In this document: positions 34,080-44,710 of the stretch, in pieces
Numbering within the stretch: position 1 is the first letter of the stretch
How the letters are laid out: each line of letters opens with the position of its first letter
NCBI GenBank assembly: GCA_024760905.1
Contig: CM045745.1
Coordinates: 18,008,782 to 18,072,781 of the forward strand
Direction: 5' to 3'
Source of the DNA: Plotosus lineatus
Taxonomy: Eukaryota; Chordata; Actinopteri; Siluriformes; Plotosidae
DNA length: 64,000 nucleotides
Position numbers and translations under genes: made by a program
The notes under the pieces: model-generated
Seen by the model: only the letters and a program-made list of their open reading frames with translations
Databases searched by the model: none
What the model was told of the DNA's origin: nothing

Positions 34080-34425
34080 GGGGGCAGTGGTGGTCTAGTG
34101 GTATAGGGCGCTGGATCGCTGATCCAAAGGTTGGGGGTTCAAGTCCCACTCTCCACAAGGTTGTCACTGTCCCCCCCAGTGCAGCTAACTGGGTTATCAA
34201 AGGTGGGCCATGTCTGTCACTGTCTATGGTGAGAGGCATGTAAAAGAACTATGCTGACTATCGTAAAAAGTAGCTGCAAAGCCGTCAGCGTGTTTCTGTC
34301 CCTTGCTAAAAAAGGGTGTGACAGGAAGGGCATCCGACATAATAACCTCTGCCAAATCAAACATGCGAATTCGCTGTGGCGACTCCCGAGTAAAAGGGAA
34401 AAAGCCGAAACGAAGACAGACAGAC
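34080..34425 (+). mobile_element. tRNA/RTE-type SINE, copy 6
   Basis: Complete head (GGGGCAGTGGTGGTCTAGTG) and tail. About 8 bp are missing at the joint between the RTE-5'-like and RTE-3'-like parts (GCGAATTCGCTG). A short possible target duplication is aatcct/gatcct. Confidence 0.9.
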
Positions 34426-34660
34426 GATCCTACAATTGCCCTTCCACTAATACCTTCACAATCAGCTGAATTCAGTACTATTATGATACTTTTCTACCTT
34501 TCTTCACCAGGTTTTAAAATTAACCTTTTAATCCAGAACACCTCAAAGATAGCTTACATCTCTGTGGCAAAGTCTGTGACATTCCCCAGCACAAGCACAC
34601 ACAACCCCCAACCCCCACCTCACAAACACACAGAAATGGATTGCTTAACCTGAATCTTTA

Positions 34661-34704
<44 letters not shown>

Positions 34705-35639
34705 TGTGTGTGTGTGTCTGTGCATGTGTTGATGATCCTAAACAATATGCATGACACATGCTAACTGCATGTCATCATAATCAATTCACAGCTTAACTAA
34801 TTAATGTTCAGACTAAAATTCATTGATATGAGATAACATGCAATTAGTGTACTTAAGTCAGAAATTCCTGTATGTGCTGTATTCACAAGTGTGTTTGGCC
34901 TCAAGTTTCATAAAATAGAGACTGTATTTTTTTTAAGACTGAATTTCACAGCTCTGGTGAACTTGCACAACACCGTGAAAGTAGATTTCATAATCAAAGC
35001 ATTGAGTCAAAGGAAAGAGATAAAAGCAGAAGGACGGTGAGCCCTGCCTGACAAGAGCGCCAAATCTATTCTGCCTCTGCCCTTCATTCTTTATTTCATT
35101 TGCAATGAGGTAAGGGAGGAAGCAGAGAAGAGAAAGGATATAATACATAATGCTGTGAATTCTGCCACATATTAATGAAGAAAGAAAGTCATCGCTAAGG
35201 GGGATAACGTATGGTGGTGGTGATCAGAGAGAACTCAAACGATACACTTCAGAGTGCCTTTAATTGATATGTCCCTTTGAGTCTCCAGTAGGGGATCGAC
35301 ATCACACATAGTAATTAGCATACTTGTGACAAACCGCTTCGGGGAGGGGGGGGGCACAGGTTCTCAAGCATGGGAATTTAGAATTTACAGATTATAGTTT
35401 TTTTTACACTTGTGAAAGGACAATTTTTAAAACTGTCAATTTTTTTTTTCAAAACTGCACATAACTCCCCACAACTAGTAGCAGAACACCTAATATTTCA
35501 CTTTATTGAAAACGATTTACTAATTCCTAAAACCTAAATTTTGCCACCATATCATATACACAGGGTTCATAAAATCCAGTTTGTTTGGGCTGATAATCAA
35601 TATAAAATAATATACTATTTTAACGAGCTGTTTTTTTTT
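34426..35639. other. Unassigned; contains (GT)n
   Basis: (GT)n at 34663-34722 with two interruptions, and a G-run at 35347-35353. No gene is supported. Confidence 0.5.
34663..34722. repeat. (GT)n microsatellite
   Basis: About 29 GT units with two GTCT interruptions. Confidence 0.93.
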
Positions 35640-35870
35640 TTTTTTAGAAATATATGCTAAATACATGCCAGGTCTGGAAGGCAGCCTCCCCCACCACTGA
35701 AGCCAACTCACCACCAGGTGGTGATTGGTAGGTAGACAGCTCAGGTCCTCTCTTCACCCGAGTGTCCAGAACATATGGCCGCAGGTCCGATGACACGACT
35801 CCAAAGTCAATCAACGAACTGCGACCTAGGGTGTCCTGGTGCCAAGTGCACTTATGGGCACACGTATGTA
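35640..35870 (-). pseudogene. LINE endonuclease fragment
   Basis: The minus strand reads KCTWHQDTLGRSSLIDFGVV, DLRPYVLDTRVKRGPELST and, after a frameshift, VSWLQWWGRLPSRPG. This is the C-terminal part of an APE endonuclease of a common fish LINE. The H of the usual DHH motif is lost in the frameshifted stretch. No RT is attached. Confidence 0.7.
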
Positions 35871-35900
35871 TGTATGTGTGTGGCTCCACCAAAAGTAGGC

Positions 35901-35901
<1 letters not shown>

Positions 35902-35988
<87 letters not shown>
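35902..35988. repeat. (TA)n(GT)n microsatellite
   Basis: About 38 TA units followed by 5 GT. It replaces the outer ~25 bp of the left inverted repeat of the Tc1 element to the right. Confidence 0.93.
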
Positions 35989-35989
<1 letters not shown>

Positions 35990-37542
35990 AATCACCAATC
36001 TTGTAGGATGTTCATTCAGTTGTTTAATTTTGCAGAAAGAAAAGAAAAAAAAAAACCTAAAAGAAATCAAGAAAAAATGTGGTTGTCAGTAACTTTTTTA
36101 GACCAAGCTGAGGAAATAATTATCTAATCACTCAATTTGAGGGGAACAAATATGGAATCACCCTGTTAATTTCTATTCCCGAAACTGACACTCACATCAT
36201 ATTATATTTGCTCGTTAGTCTGCAGTTAAATAGGAGTGAGCACACCTATATAAACATATGTCAATTAAGACAAAGGAGAGGACAAAGAAGGTAACTCATC
36301 ACACAATGCTGCAAAAGATGTTGGTTGTTCGTAGTCAGTGGTGTCTAAAATCTGGACCCAGTACAAACAACATTGGAAGGTTGTTAAAGGCAAGCATACT
36401 GGTAGACCAAGGAAGACATCAAAGGGTCAAGACATAAAACTTAAAGCAATGTCTTGAAAACAGAAAATATACTGCAAAACAAATAAGGAACAAATGGAAG
36501 GAAACTGGAGTCAATGTCTCTGACCGGACTGTATGAAACCGCCTGAAGGAAATGGGATTTATATACAGAAAAACTAAACAAAAGCCATCACACACATATA
36601 TATACGCCTACTTTTGGTGGAGCGCCTCTCTCACACACATAAACAGGACAACAAAAAACAAGGTTACAATTGGCTAAGGAAAAGCAATCGTGGACTGTGG
36701 ATGACTGGATGAAAGTCATATTCAGTGATGAATCATAAATCTGCATTGGGCAAGGTGATGATACTGGAACTTTTGTTTGGTGCCGTTCCAGTGAGATTCA
36801 TGAAGACGACTGCCTGAAGAAAACATGCAAATTCCCACAGTCATTGATGATATGGGGCTGCATGACAGGTAAAGGCACTGGGGAGATGGCTGTCATCACA
36901 TCGTTCATAAATGCACAATTTACGTTGAATTTTTTTAACTTTTCTTGTCCCATCAATTGAAAGGATGTTTGGGGATCATGAAATCATTTTTCAAAATGAT
37001 AATGCATCTTGCCATAGAGTAAAAACTGTTAAAACATTCCTTGAAGAAAGACATATAAGGTCAATGTCATGACCTGCAAATAGTCAGGATCTCGATCCAA
37101 TTGAAAATCTGTGGTGGAAGCTGAAGAAAATGGTCCATGACAAGGCTCCAACCTGCAAAGCTGATCTGGTAAAAGCAATCAGAGAAAGTTTGTTTCCAAG
37201 GTGTGATCACTCATTTTTAACTACTGCTTACTAATGAGCAGATCTAATCTGATGCAGGGGTTAGTTTTGGGAATAGAAATGTATAGGGTGATTCCATTTT
37301 TCCCCCTCAAATTGAGTGATTACATAATTTATTCCCCCTGCTTGGTCTAAAAAAATAACTGTTTCTGACTACCACTTTCCCCCCCCTTGATTTCTTTTAG
37401 TGGTTTTTAAAGGCAGAAAGTTGCCATTTGAAATGACTTTAGTTTTGTGTCATGTTTGTGATCTGCTTTTTTCTGCAAATTTAAACAACAGAATGAATAT
37501 ACTTTGAGACTGGTGATTCCATAATTTTTGCCAAGAATTGTA
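35990..37542 (+). mobile_element. Tc1-like transposon with ~200-bp inverted repeats, degraded
   Basis: The left repeat starts at about 35990 (ATCACCAATCTTGTAGG) and is missing its outer end. The right repeat ends CAAGAATTG at 37540 before TA. Inner parts pair well (CACTCAATTTGAGGGG near 36130 with its complement near 37310). The plus strand holds transposase remnants between about 36270 and 37200. A ~47-bp foreign insert sits at about 36588-36635 (see findings). Confidence 0.85.
36300..37200 (+). pseudogene. Tc1-like transposase, degraded
   Basis: Readable blocks are KQSWTVDDWMKVIFSDES with the first catalytic D, then a stop, then GQGDDTGTFVWCRSSEIHED, FPQSLMIWGCM, FQNDNASCHR with the second D, a stop, and NSQDLDPIENLWWKLKKMVH with the final E. 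This is a DD34E-type Tc1 enzyme. At least two stops, several frameshifts and the ~47-bp insertion inactivate it. Confidence 0.8.
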
Positions 37543-40025
37543 GACTGCCAACTTGGTCTTGGCGGTCAGCTGGCTGTTCTCCCAGACCCTGGCAGTGAGC
37601 CTGGCAAGTGTAGAGGTTGCCCGGCTGATGTGCCTGTCAAGCTCAGATTCCATGTCCATGGTGTCTGTCACTGTCAACCCAAGATATGTGAGCTCTTTCA
37701 AGACATCAAGATGGTAGTTATTGATGGTGATTGATGAAGGGAGCTCGGTGTCCAAGTTCATGATATTGGTCTTCTTCAAGCTAATGGTGAGTTTGAAATA
37801 CTCGCAGGTGCTAGAGAAGCGATCCATGGGGAGCTGAAGGTAATCATTCAGGTGAGCAGCCAGGGCAGCATCATCCACAAATGTTGTAGAGCTTGCCGTT
37901 GGAACATGTGTGAAGGTAGATTCCTTCTGTGGAACTCCCAAAGGCCTGCTTGAGCATGATGGCAAAAAAGATGCCAAACAGGTTTGGGGCGAGCACATAG
38001 CCCTGCTTCACACCACTCTTCACATCAAAAGAGGTAGATGTTGCTAGGTCAAACTGGATAACGCCCTTCATACCAACATGGAACAACTGGATGATGCTCA
38101 GGAGCTTGCCTGGACACCTGATCCTGTCCAGGACATTAAACAGTCAATCTCTGCTCATGAGGTTGAAGGCCTTGGTAAGATTGATGAAAGCAACAAGTAA
38201 GGGCTCCTGCTGTTCCCTTCTCTGGGAGCTGTGGAAGAGAGAAGCTCATGCCAACCATTGATCGTCTGGCCCTGAACCCACACTGCGACTCTAGATACAC
38301 CTTGTCAGCAAACTTTTTGAGTCGGTTCAGGACCACATGGGTGAAGAGCTTTCCCACGATGCTCAACAGTGAGATACCCCTGTAGTTGTGGCAGTCGCCA
38401 CAATCACCATTATTCTTGTAGAGGGTGATGATGTTGCAATCTCTCATGTCTTGTTGGACTTCCCCCTCCTCCCAGCACTGGCTCATGTAGCTCATGTAGG
38501 TGTTCAAGGATTGGACCGTTCCCGCTTTTGATGACATCACCTTGGATGCCATTGAGGCCTGGAGCTTTGTCGCTAGGCAGGTTGTCAATGGCCTTGCTGA
38601 GCTCTTCCAGGCACGGCATCTTGTCCAACTCCACCATGATGGGCAGGGGCTCTATGGACTCCAGCATGGCATCTGATATGGTGCTCACCCTGCTGTAGAG
38701 GTCAGGATAATGTTCAACCCATCTGTCATTCTGCTTGCTCTTGTATGTGATGGTCTCCCCCACTGGCTGACTTAAGTAGACTGGCTCTGTGTCAGGCCAA
38801 TCGCCTTCTTGATGCTTTCGTAGATGCCTCTGATACTTCCTGTGTCATCAGCAAGCTGGATGTCTTGGCAGAGGTCGATCCAGTACAAGTTGATGTAACT
38901 CCTTGCTCCAGGCTGCATGAAAGGCCTGCAGTGTGGGGTATGGTGGTTGCTTCTTGTGGTTCAGAAAAGCCATGTGCTTGGCTTTCAGCAAGGGGCTCAG
39001 CTTAGCTACATTGGTATCGAACCAGTCATGGGTCTTCCCCTGCTTCTTGCCAAAGACTGAGAAGGTGGTGCCATGGATGGTGTTGTGCAGATGTTCACAC
39101 TTCTGCTCAGCATTCCCCTGTGGTGGGTTTGTCTCCAAGTCTTCAGCAAGTTTCTTCTTGAACAGCCCCACCATGTTGGGGTACTTGGTATTAGCCGTGC
39201 TGATCTTCAGCTTGCCTGGCGGCCTAGCTTGGTACACCTTCTTGGGATGGATCCAGATCCTGTAATACACCAGAGTGTGGTCGGTGTCACAGTCAGTGCT
39301 ATGGAAAGTATCTTCCACAGCTGCGAGCACCATGCCAGAATAAGGTCCAGCTAGTGCCATTGCTTAGAGCAGGGTTGCTACCAGGCTACCTTGTGTTGGG
39401 GCTTAGTCTGGAAGTAACTGTTGATGATGCATAGGTTGTGAAGTGTGCACAGTTCCAGAAGTCGCTGTCCATTGTCATTCATGCTCCCAACAGCACAGGG
39501 TCAGAGATAGCTGTGCCAGGAGGTGTTATCCGCTTCAATGTGATCATTGAAATCACTGAGGAGTACCAGGCTGTCAGAGACTTGGACTTTATTTACAGCA
39601 GACTGCAACTGGTCGTAGAAGGCATCCTTCACCTCCTGGCAGGAGTGCATTGTTAGTGCATACATGCTGAGGAGGGTGACAGTCCTGTCTGTGGTGTTGA
39701 TGCGTAGAAGGAGGATCAATCATGTTGAGTAGCATGTTTTTGTGTGCATGCTCAATCATGCTGAGTGGCCTGTTACTGACGGTGAAGTTGACGCCGTGCT
39801 CTCTAACCTCGTCTGCTGCCTTGCCGTACCAGAAAAAGATATATTCCTTATCTCGGAGGTAGCCCGAGTCTGCAAACCGGGTCTCCTGCAATGTGGTGAT
39901 GTCCACTCCAAGTCTCAGTAGTTTGTTGTTGATCACTGCTGTCTTGTGAGCGTCGTCCACTGCTCACACATCGGTCATCAAACCAGTAGTCATTGTCCTC
40001 ACATTCCATGAGATCAGTTTTAAAA
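37543..40025 (-). mobile_element. APE-type LINE, near complete but degraded
   Basis: Endonuclease at the right: near 40018 a WNVRTMTTGLM block, then LGVDITTLQETRFADSGYL at 39589-39960 and LLSDFNDHI at 39501-39719. The endonuclease end and linker are at 38848-39360 (DTDHTLVYYRIWI). RT is at 38410-38763 (DKAPGLNGIQGDV), 38136-38588 (NYRGISLLSIVGKLF, ESQCGFRARRSM), 37871-38086 (GVKQGYVLAPNLFGIFFAI) and 37450-37998 (active site FVDDAAL, both D kept; TYLGLTV). The left end is cut at the Tc1 element. Many frameshifts. The style is that of Ingi/Vingi-related LINEs; clade uncertain. Confidence 0.8.
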
Positions 40026-40029
40026 CAGC

Positions 40030-40116
40030 AGTGACAATCCATTGACAGTGGGTCTTGAACCCCCAACCTTGAGATTAGTTCTCCAGCACCCAGCCACCAG
40101 GACAACCACTGCTCTT
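40030..40116 (-). repeat. tRNA-like segment just upstream of a LINE 5' end
   Basis: The minus strand reads GTGGTTGTCCTGGTGGC (A-box-like) and, 30 bp later, GGGGGTTCAAGACCCAC (B-box-like). It resembles a SINE head and lies directly before the LINE at 37543-40025. Too degenerate for a functional tRNA. Confidence 0.5.
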
Positions 40117-40194
40117 AATCAAAGATAATGGAGTAAAATATACATGACTTTCAAATTTCAATTATGAAACACAGAAAAAAGTTATTATCATCAG

Positions 40195-40975
40195 AATACT
40201 ATTACTACTACTTGGTCGCCCTTGAGTGGGCAACCACCAAAGATTTCCAAATCCTTGTATTCAGCATCAGGGCAGCTATCTCGCTGGTGTAGACTGTTCC
40301 TGTGTCTCTCTTGAGGGCGTCGATGTATGTGGTCTTTGGTCGTCCACTTCTCCGATATCCGTGTTGGGACTCCCAAAGCACCAGTTTCTGTGCGTTCAGC
40401 TCAGGATGGCGATTGCAGTGGCCACCTAATTGAAGATGCTGTGAAGCAATCTTGTCACATACTACTGGTAGCTCCCTGTAAAGTTTCTCGTTTGGTACAC
40501 GGTCAGTCCAGTGGATGTTCAATGCTTTCCGGAGCATTCTAGTGTATGTTCCATTCAGCGATTTCTCTTGGGTATCCAACAAAGTCCAGGTCTCACACCC
40601 ATGGAGTACGGTTGATTCGATAGTGGCTATGATGAGTCTGATTTTCAGTACTCTACTCATATTGGACTTCCATATCCCCGTCATGCCATTCAGAGCTTGC
40701 CAGGCTTGTACTTTCCTCACACTAATATCTTTTTCTGCGCTATCAACCCATGACCTTAAGTATTTAAAGTCATCCTTCATTCAAGTTCGGTACCATCTGC
40801 TGTATGTAGTGATTTAGGATCCTCAATGTTGTAAGCTAGTGATTTTGTTTTCTCAGCATTCAGTCCAAGACCTACTTTCTTACATTTGTTTTCTACTCTT
40901 AGCAGTAGCTCTTGTGCTTGGTCAATCTCATCTGATAGCAATGCAGATGAGATCATCAAATTGTCCAATTAAAAA
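40195..40975 (-). mobile_element. LINE 3' end (RT thumb and C-terminus)
   Basis: 40777-40968 gives the sequence after the RT active site (EIDQAQELLLRVENKCKKVG, LNAEKTKSLAYN). 40208-40780 gives DDFKYLRSWVDS, HGCETWTLLDTQEKSLNGTY and RRSGRPKTTYIDALKRDTG, ending near 40208. A short (AGT)n tail lies at 40190-40212. It is 5'-truncated and separate from the LINE to its left. Confidence 0.8.
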
Positions 40976-41667
40976 CAAGAATTCATAAAATTCCTTGACT
41001 ATATGATCATATAAACATATTTTAGACAATTGTATAGAGCTCATTGAGAAGTAAACTATATATAAAGAATAGGGTAAACAGCACAATGGATAGCAGCAAC
41101 TTTAAGTAGTGGCAAAACACCAGATGTAAACAAATTACTGTTGATCACTGGGGACATTAGTTTCTCTTTTTTTCAAGTACGATGAGACCTAAAGATTTAA
41201 TCAATGGCTCATTTTCCTCCAAAATCTAACTATTACATGTGATGAAAATTAGTATAAGGTCAAACTGTGCATCTTTGAGAATTTCATTTTTTAAAATGAT
41301 ACAGAAGTTCTTGAGCCTACATCGGAAAGAAACAGTCAGCAGGAAGGTAGCGGGGAGAGAAAAAAAGACACGGGGGCCTTTTTTCTGTCAGTAAAGTGGT
41401 TCAAGCCAGTTTCTTTGAGGTCATTAAAACAAGGTATTTAGGGTCTGGATCTTCTAATCTGCTTTCTAGGGATAACAAGGAAAACACTCTGTCTCAATGT
41501 ATACAGCATGAGGTGCTCACAGACTGAAGTCAGAAGTTGAATAAACAGAGTGGGCTCTGCATGAGATGAGTGCATGTTTGGAATGTGCAGGAATTAACTG
41601 TGTATGGGGTGAAAAAGCTTGTGCACACACACAAGTGAGAATGTTATATTTATGTAAATATTAATTT

Positions 41668-41755
<88 letters not shown>

Positions 41756-42252
41756 TGTTATGCTTGATTCTTTATATGGTTGGCATTCCAAGTCCCTATA
41801 GAAATATCAATGGAAACTCTGGTCTATCTGTAAATCTTTTTGTCTATTTGTGTATCCTGATATAAAAAATAGAGGTTATTTCACAATTTTACTGTTTGTT
41901 TTTGGCTCTACCTTGTGGAAACTGAGTTATGATGCCTGTAAAGATTTTAGTAAAGCTTGAAGGAAATGTCTGAGGGTGTTATGGAAGTTATATAGTATGA
42001 CTCATTCTCACATAGCAAAATGTTTATGAGCACTGCACTACTTATTGTAGAACTGAGTTGCACTGGTACATAACTTACATTAATGTATAATGATTCACTA
42101 GCATTAATTTAGTTTAAAATATTGTAACTAAAATGAATCCAAAACAATCTCATGACAATAGCAAGTACTACATAACCAGAGTACAAACATGCACTACGTA
42201 AGAAAATGTATGAGCTGACAAAACTAATCTGGAGTCAGAGGGAGTATCGTGA
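40976..42252. other. Unassigned; contains a long (TA)n tract
   Basis: (TA)n at 41670-41751. No gene or element terminus is recognised elsewhere. Confidence 0.5.
41670..41751. repeat. (TA)n microsatellite
   Basis: About 41 TA units. Confidence 0.95.
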
Positions 42253-42260
42253 GTGTAGTG

Positions 42261-42577
42261 CAGTGCTTCTCAAATAGTGGGGTTTGATGACGGGGGAGGG
42301 GGGGTAGGTGATGCCAGGTGGAACATGTATGACCCTGGGGAACACGGATTTCTGGAATTATGTACGAGAATTAAGTGTAATTGCACCCCCACTCCACTAG
42401 TTGGCAGTGGTGCTCTCATTGCCACGCTATGGTGTGATGATATGATATGATATGAAGTGCAGTAAACAACCCCTCAAGAAGCAAAACGGTAAATTTTTCT
42501 AACAGGAACGAAGAGAAAGGTGGAGAGAGACAGAGATATTAAGACAGAAATAAGTTAAATGAGTTTAAATAAGGACA

Positions 42578-42668
<91 letters not shown>

Positions 42669-42959
42669 GTTTTTTTAATTTCAGGCACATTGGTGCACTT
42701 TAAATCCTTTCTATTACAGATTAAAAAAAGACAAAGTTAATGAAGTTTTTCTTTATTGTAAGTTGAACTATATTTCTTTCTTTTTTGTTTTTAATCTTAA
42801 TAAAAACACAATGTTATGCGGAGGTGTACTAATAACAATTTTATAGACAAATAATATTACAGTATTTACAGTTGCACGTGGGGTGTTCGGGGAGAGGTGG
42901 AATGTTTTTTTTTTTTTTCTTCCTAGAGGGGTGCCACAGAAAATAATTGAGAAGCACTG
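42261..42959. mobile_element. hAT-type MITE, copy 2
   Basis: Ends CAGTGCTTCTCAAATAGTGG and (reverse) CAGTGCTTCTCAATTATTTT. The right arm aligns with copy 1 (17924-18233) in opposite orientation. It is expanded by a (TA)n tract at 42576-42667. The 8-bp flanks (GTGTAGTG and GTTTGGGT) do not match well. Confidence 0.78.
42576..42667. repeat. (TA)n microsatellite in hAT MITE
   Basis: About 44 TA units, absent from the other copy of the MITE. Confidence 0.95.
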
Positions 42960-43990
42960 GTTTGGGTCATGTGCTTCATGGAGACATGACTGCATCATGA
43001 TATTCCCAATGACACCATATCCATCGTAGGCTTTCACATTTTTTGGGCTGACAAAGACTTCACCGTGAGTGTTAAGTGGAATGGGGAAGGGCTTGCTGTT
43101 CTTGTCAATAATTGATGTAACTCTGCCCACATAACCATCAGAGAGCAGAGTTGTGGACTTGAACTGTGTGCTGTTAGACTCAGACCATTTTATTTGACGA
43201 GGGAATTTCCCCATGTCATCTTAGTGGCTGTTTATATTCCTCCTTCTGCCAACTCCACAGCTGCATATGACACTGTTAATGCAGAGACCCACCATCTCCA
43301 GAAGTTTTCTGATGACTCTGCAGTAGTTGTCTGTATCAACATTGGTGCAGAATATCAGGCTGTTGTCAATTCCTTTGTCACATGATATGAGCAGAATAAG
43401 TTGCAGCTTAATGGGACAAAGACCAAAGAACTGATTGTGGATTTTAGGAGATGCAAAACACCAGTGACCCCGTGTTTCGTTCCAGGGGAACAATGTTAAA
43501 ATGGTGGAGGATTACAAATACCTTAGGGTGCATATTGACAATAAACTGGACTGGGTAAGAACATTACCATGCTTTACAAGAAGGGCCAGAACCGTCTCTA
43601 TTTTTTGTGTCAACCCAGGTTGTGTAATATCTGTCAGACACTGCTCAGGATGTTATATGAGTCTGCTGTGGCCAGCGCTATCCTCTATGCTATTCCATGC
43701 TGAGGCAGCAGGCTGAGAATCGCAGATGCAACCTGAACAAACTGATCAGCAAGGCCAGTAACTTAGTGAAGATGGAGCTGAACTCTTTGATGGTAGTGTC
43801 AGAGAGGCGAAAGTTGCCAAAATAAAGACAATACTGAACGATCCCTCCCAACTAGTTCACAACCTGCTGATCAGTCACAGGAGCATGTTCAATAAGAGAT
43901 TGATACCATCAAAATGCTCCACTGAATGACATATAAAATCATTCCTACCTGTGACCATTAAACTGTACAACTCCTCCATACAACATATCC
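42960..43990 (+). mobile_element. L2-like LINE with a large in-frame internal deletion
   Basis: Plus strand. The endonuclease opens near 42965 (DIPNDTISIVGFHIFWADKD) and reads REFPHVILVAVYIPPSANST at 43194. After THHLQ at about 43300 it jumps straight to KFSDDSAVVVC, the RT active-site block (usually FADD), then LNGTKTKELIVDFRR, VEDYKYLRVHIDNKLDW and the C-terminal part to about 43980. The deleted stretch would encode the end of the endonuclease and most of RT. Family is from recall of fish L2-type LINEs. Confidence 0.75.
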
Positions 43991-44028
43991 ACTATTATAC
44001 ACTTACATTTTGAACTAAATTAACATAG

Positions 44029-44029
44029 C

Positions 44030-44112
<83 letters not shown>

Positions 44113-44144
44113 GACAAACAGTCAGACAGACACAGAGATAGATC

Positions 44145-44202
<58 letters not shown>
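44029..44202. repeat. Compound (CT)n(CA)n ... (GATA)n microsatellite
   Basis: CT at 44029-44051, CA to 44109, a GACA-rich bridge, then (GATA)n at 44140-44202. Confidence 0.95.
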
Positions 44203-44203
<1 letters not shown>

Positions 44204-44511
44204 GTGTGTAGATATGTGTGTACATACAAATATTGTAATTTTTGTTCCACAAGACATTATCATGATCTCATTCTTATTTTGAACGAAGCAACTGCGTGAA
44301 CACAGTGTCCTCCGGAATCAACATGATATTCTACTTCTGATTATTTTCATTTAAATAATATATATTGAAGAAGCAATGATATTATCATCAGATTTTTTTT
44401 ACATTTAGTACTATATTCAATACATTACATTGTTTTTTGACACCCAAACTGCAGAGGAATTCATTGTGACTCATTGATGAGTTGAAATGAGAGGAATTCT
44501 TCTTATTATTT

Positions 44512-44593
<82 letters not shown>
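44512..44593. repeat. (TA)n(CA)n microsatellite abutting MITE
   Basis: About 10 TA units then about 31 AC units, running directly into the MITE terminus at 44594. Confidence 0.95.
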
Positions 44594-44595
<2 letters not shown>

Positions 44596-44710
44596 GATCC
44601 CTCACTTTCAGTGTTTAATTGGGACCGAGATCCCCACTCAACCATCGAAATTCGTGAAGTAGGATCACCCCCCAACCCCAACTGACGTATTTGTACATGT
44701 ATATGTGTAT

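Noticed and set aside
35762..36127. ORFs with runs of Y-I or H-T at 30455-30777, 35762-36127, 51776-52035 and 60486-60917
   Set aside because: They are translations of (TA)n and (CA)n microsatellites, with no domain on either side.
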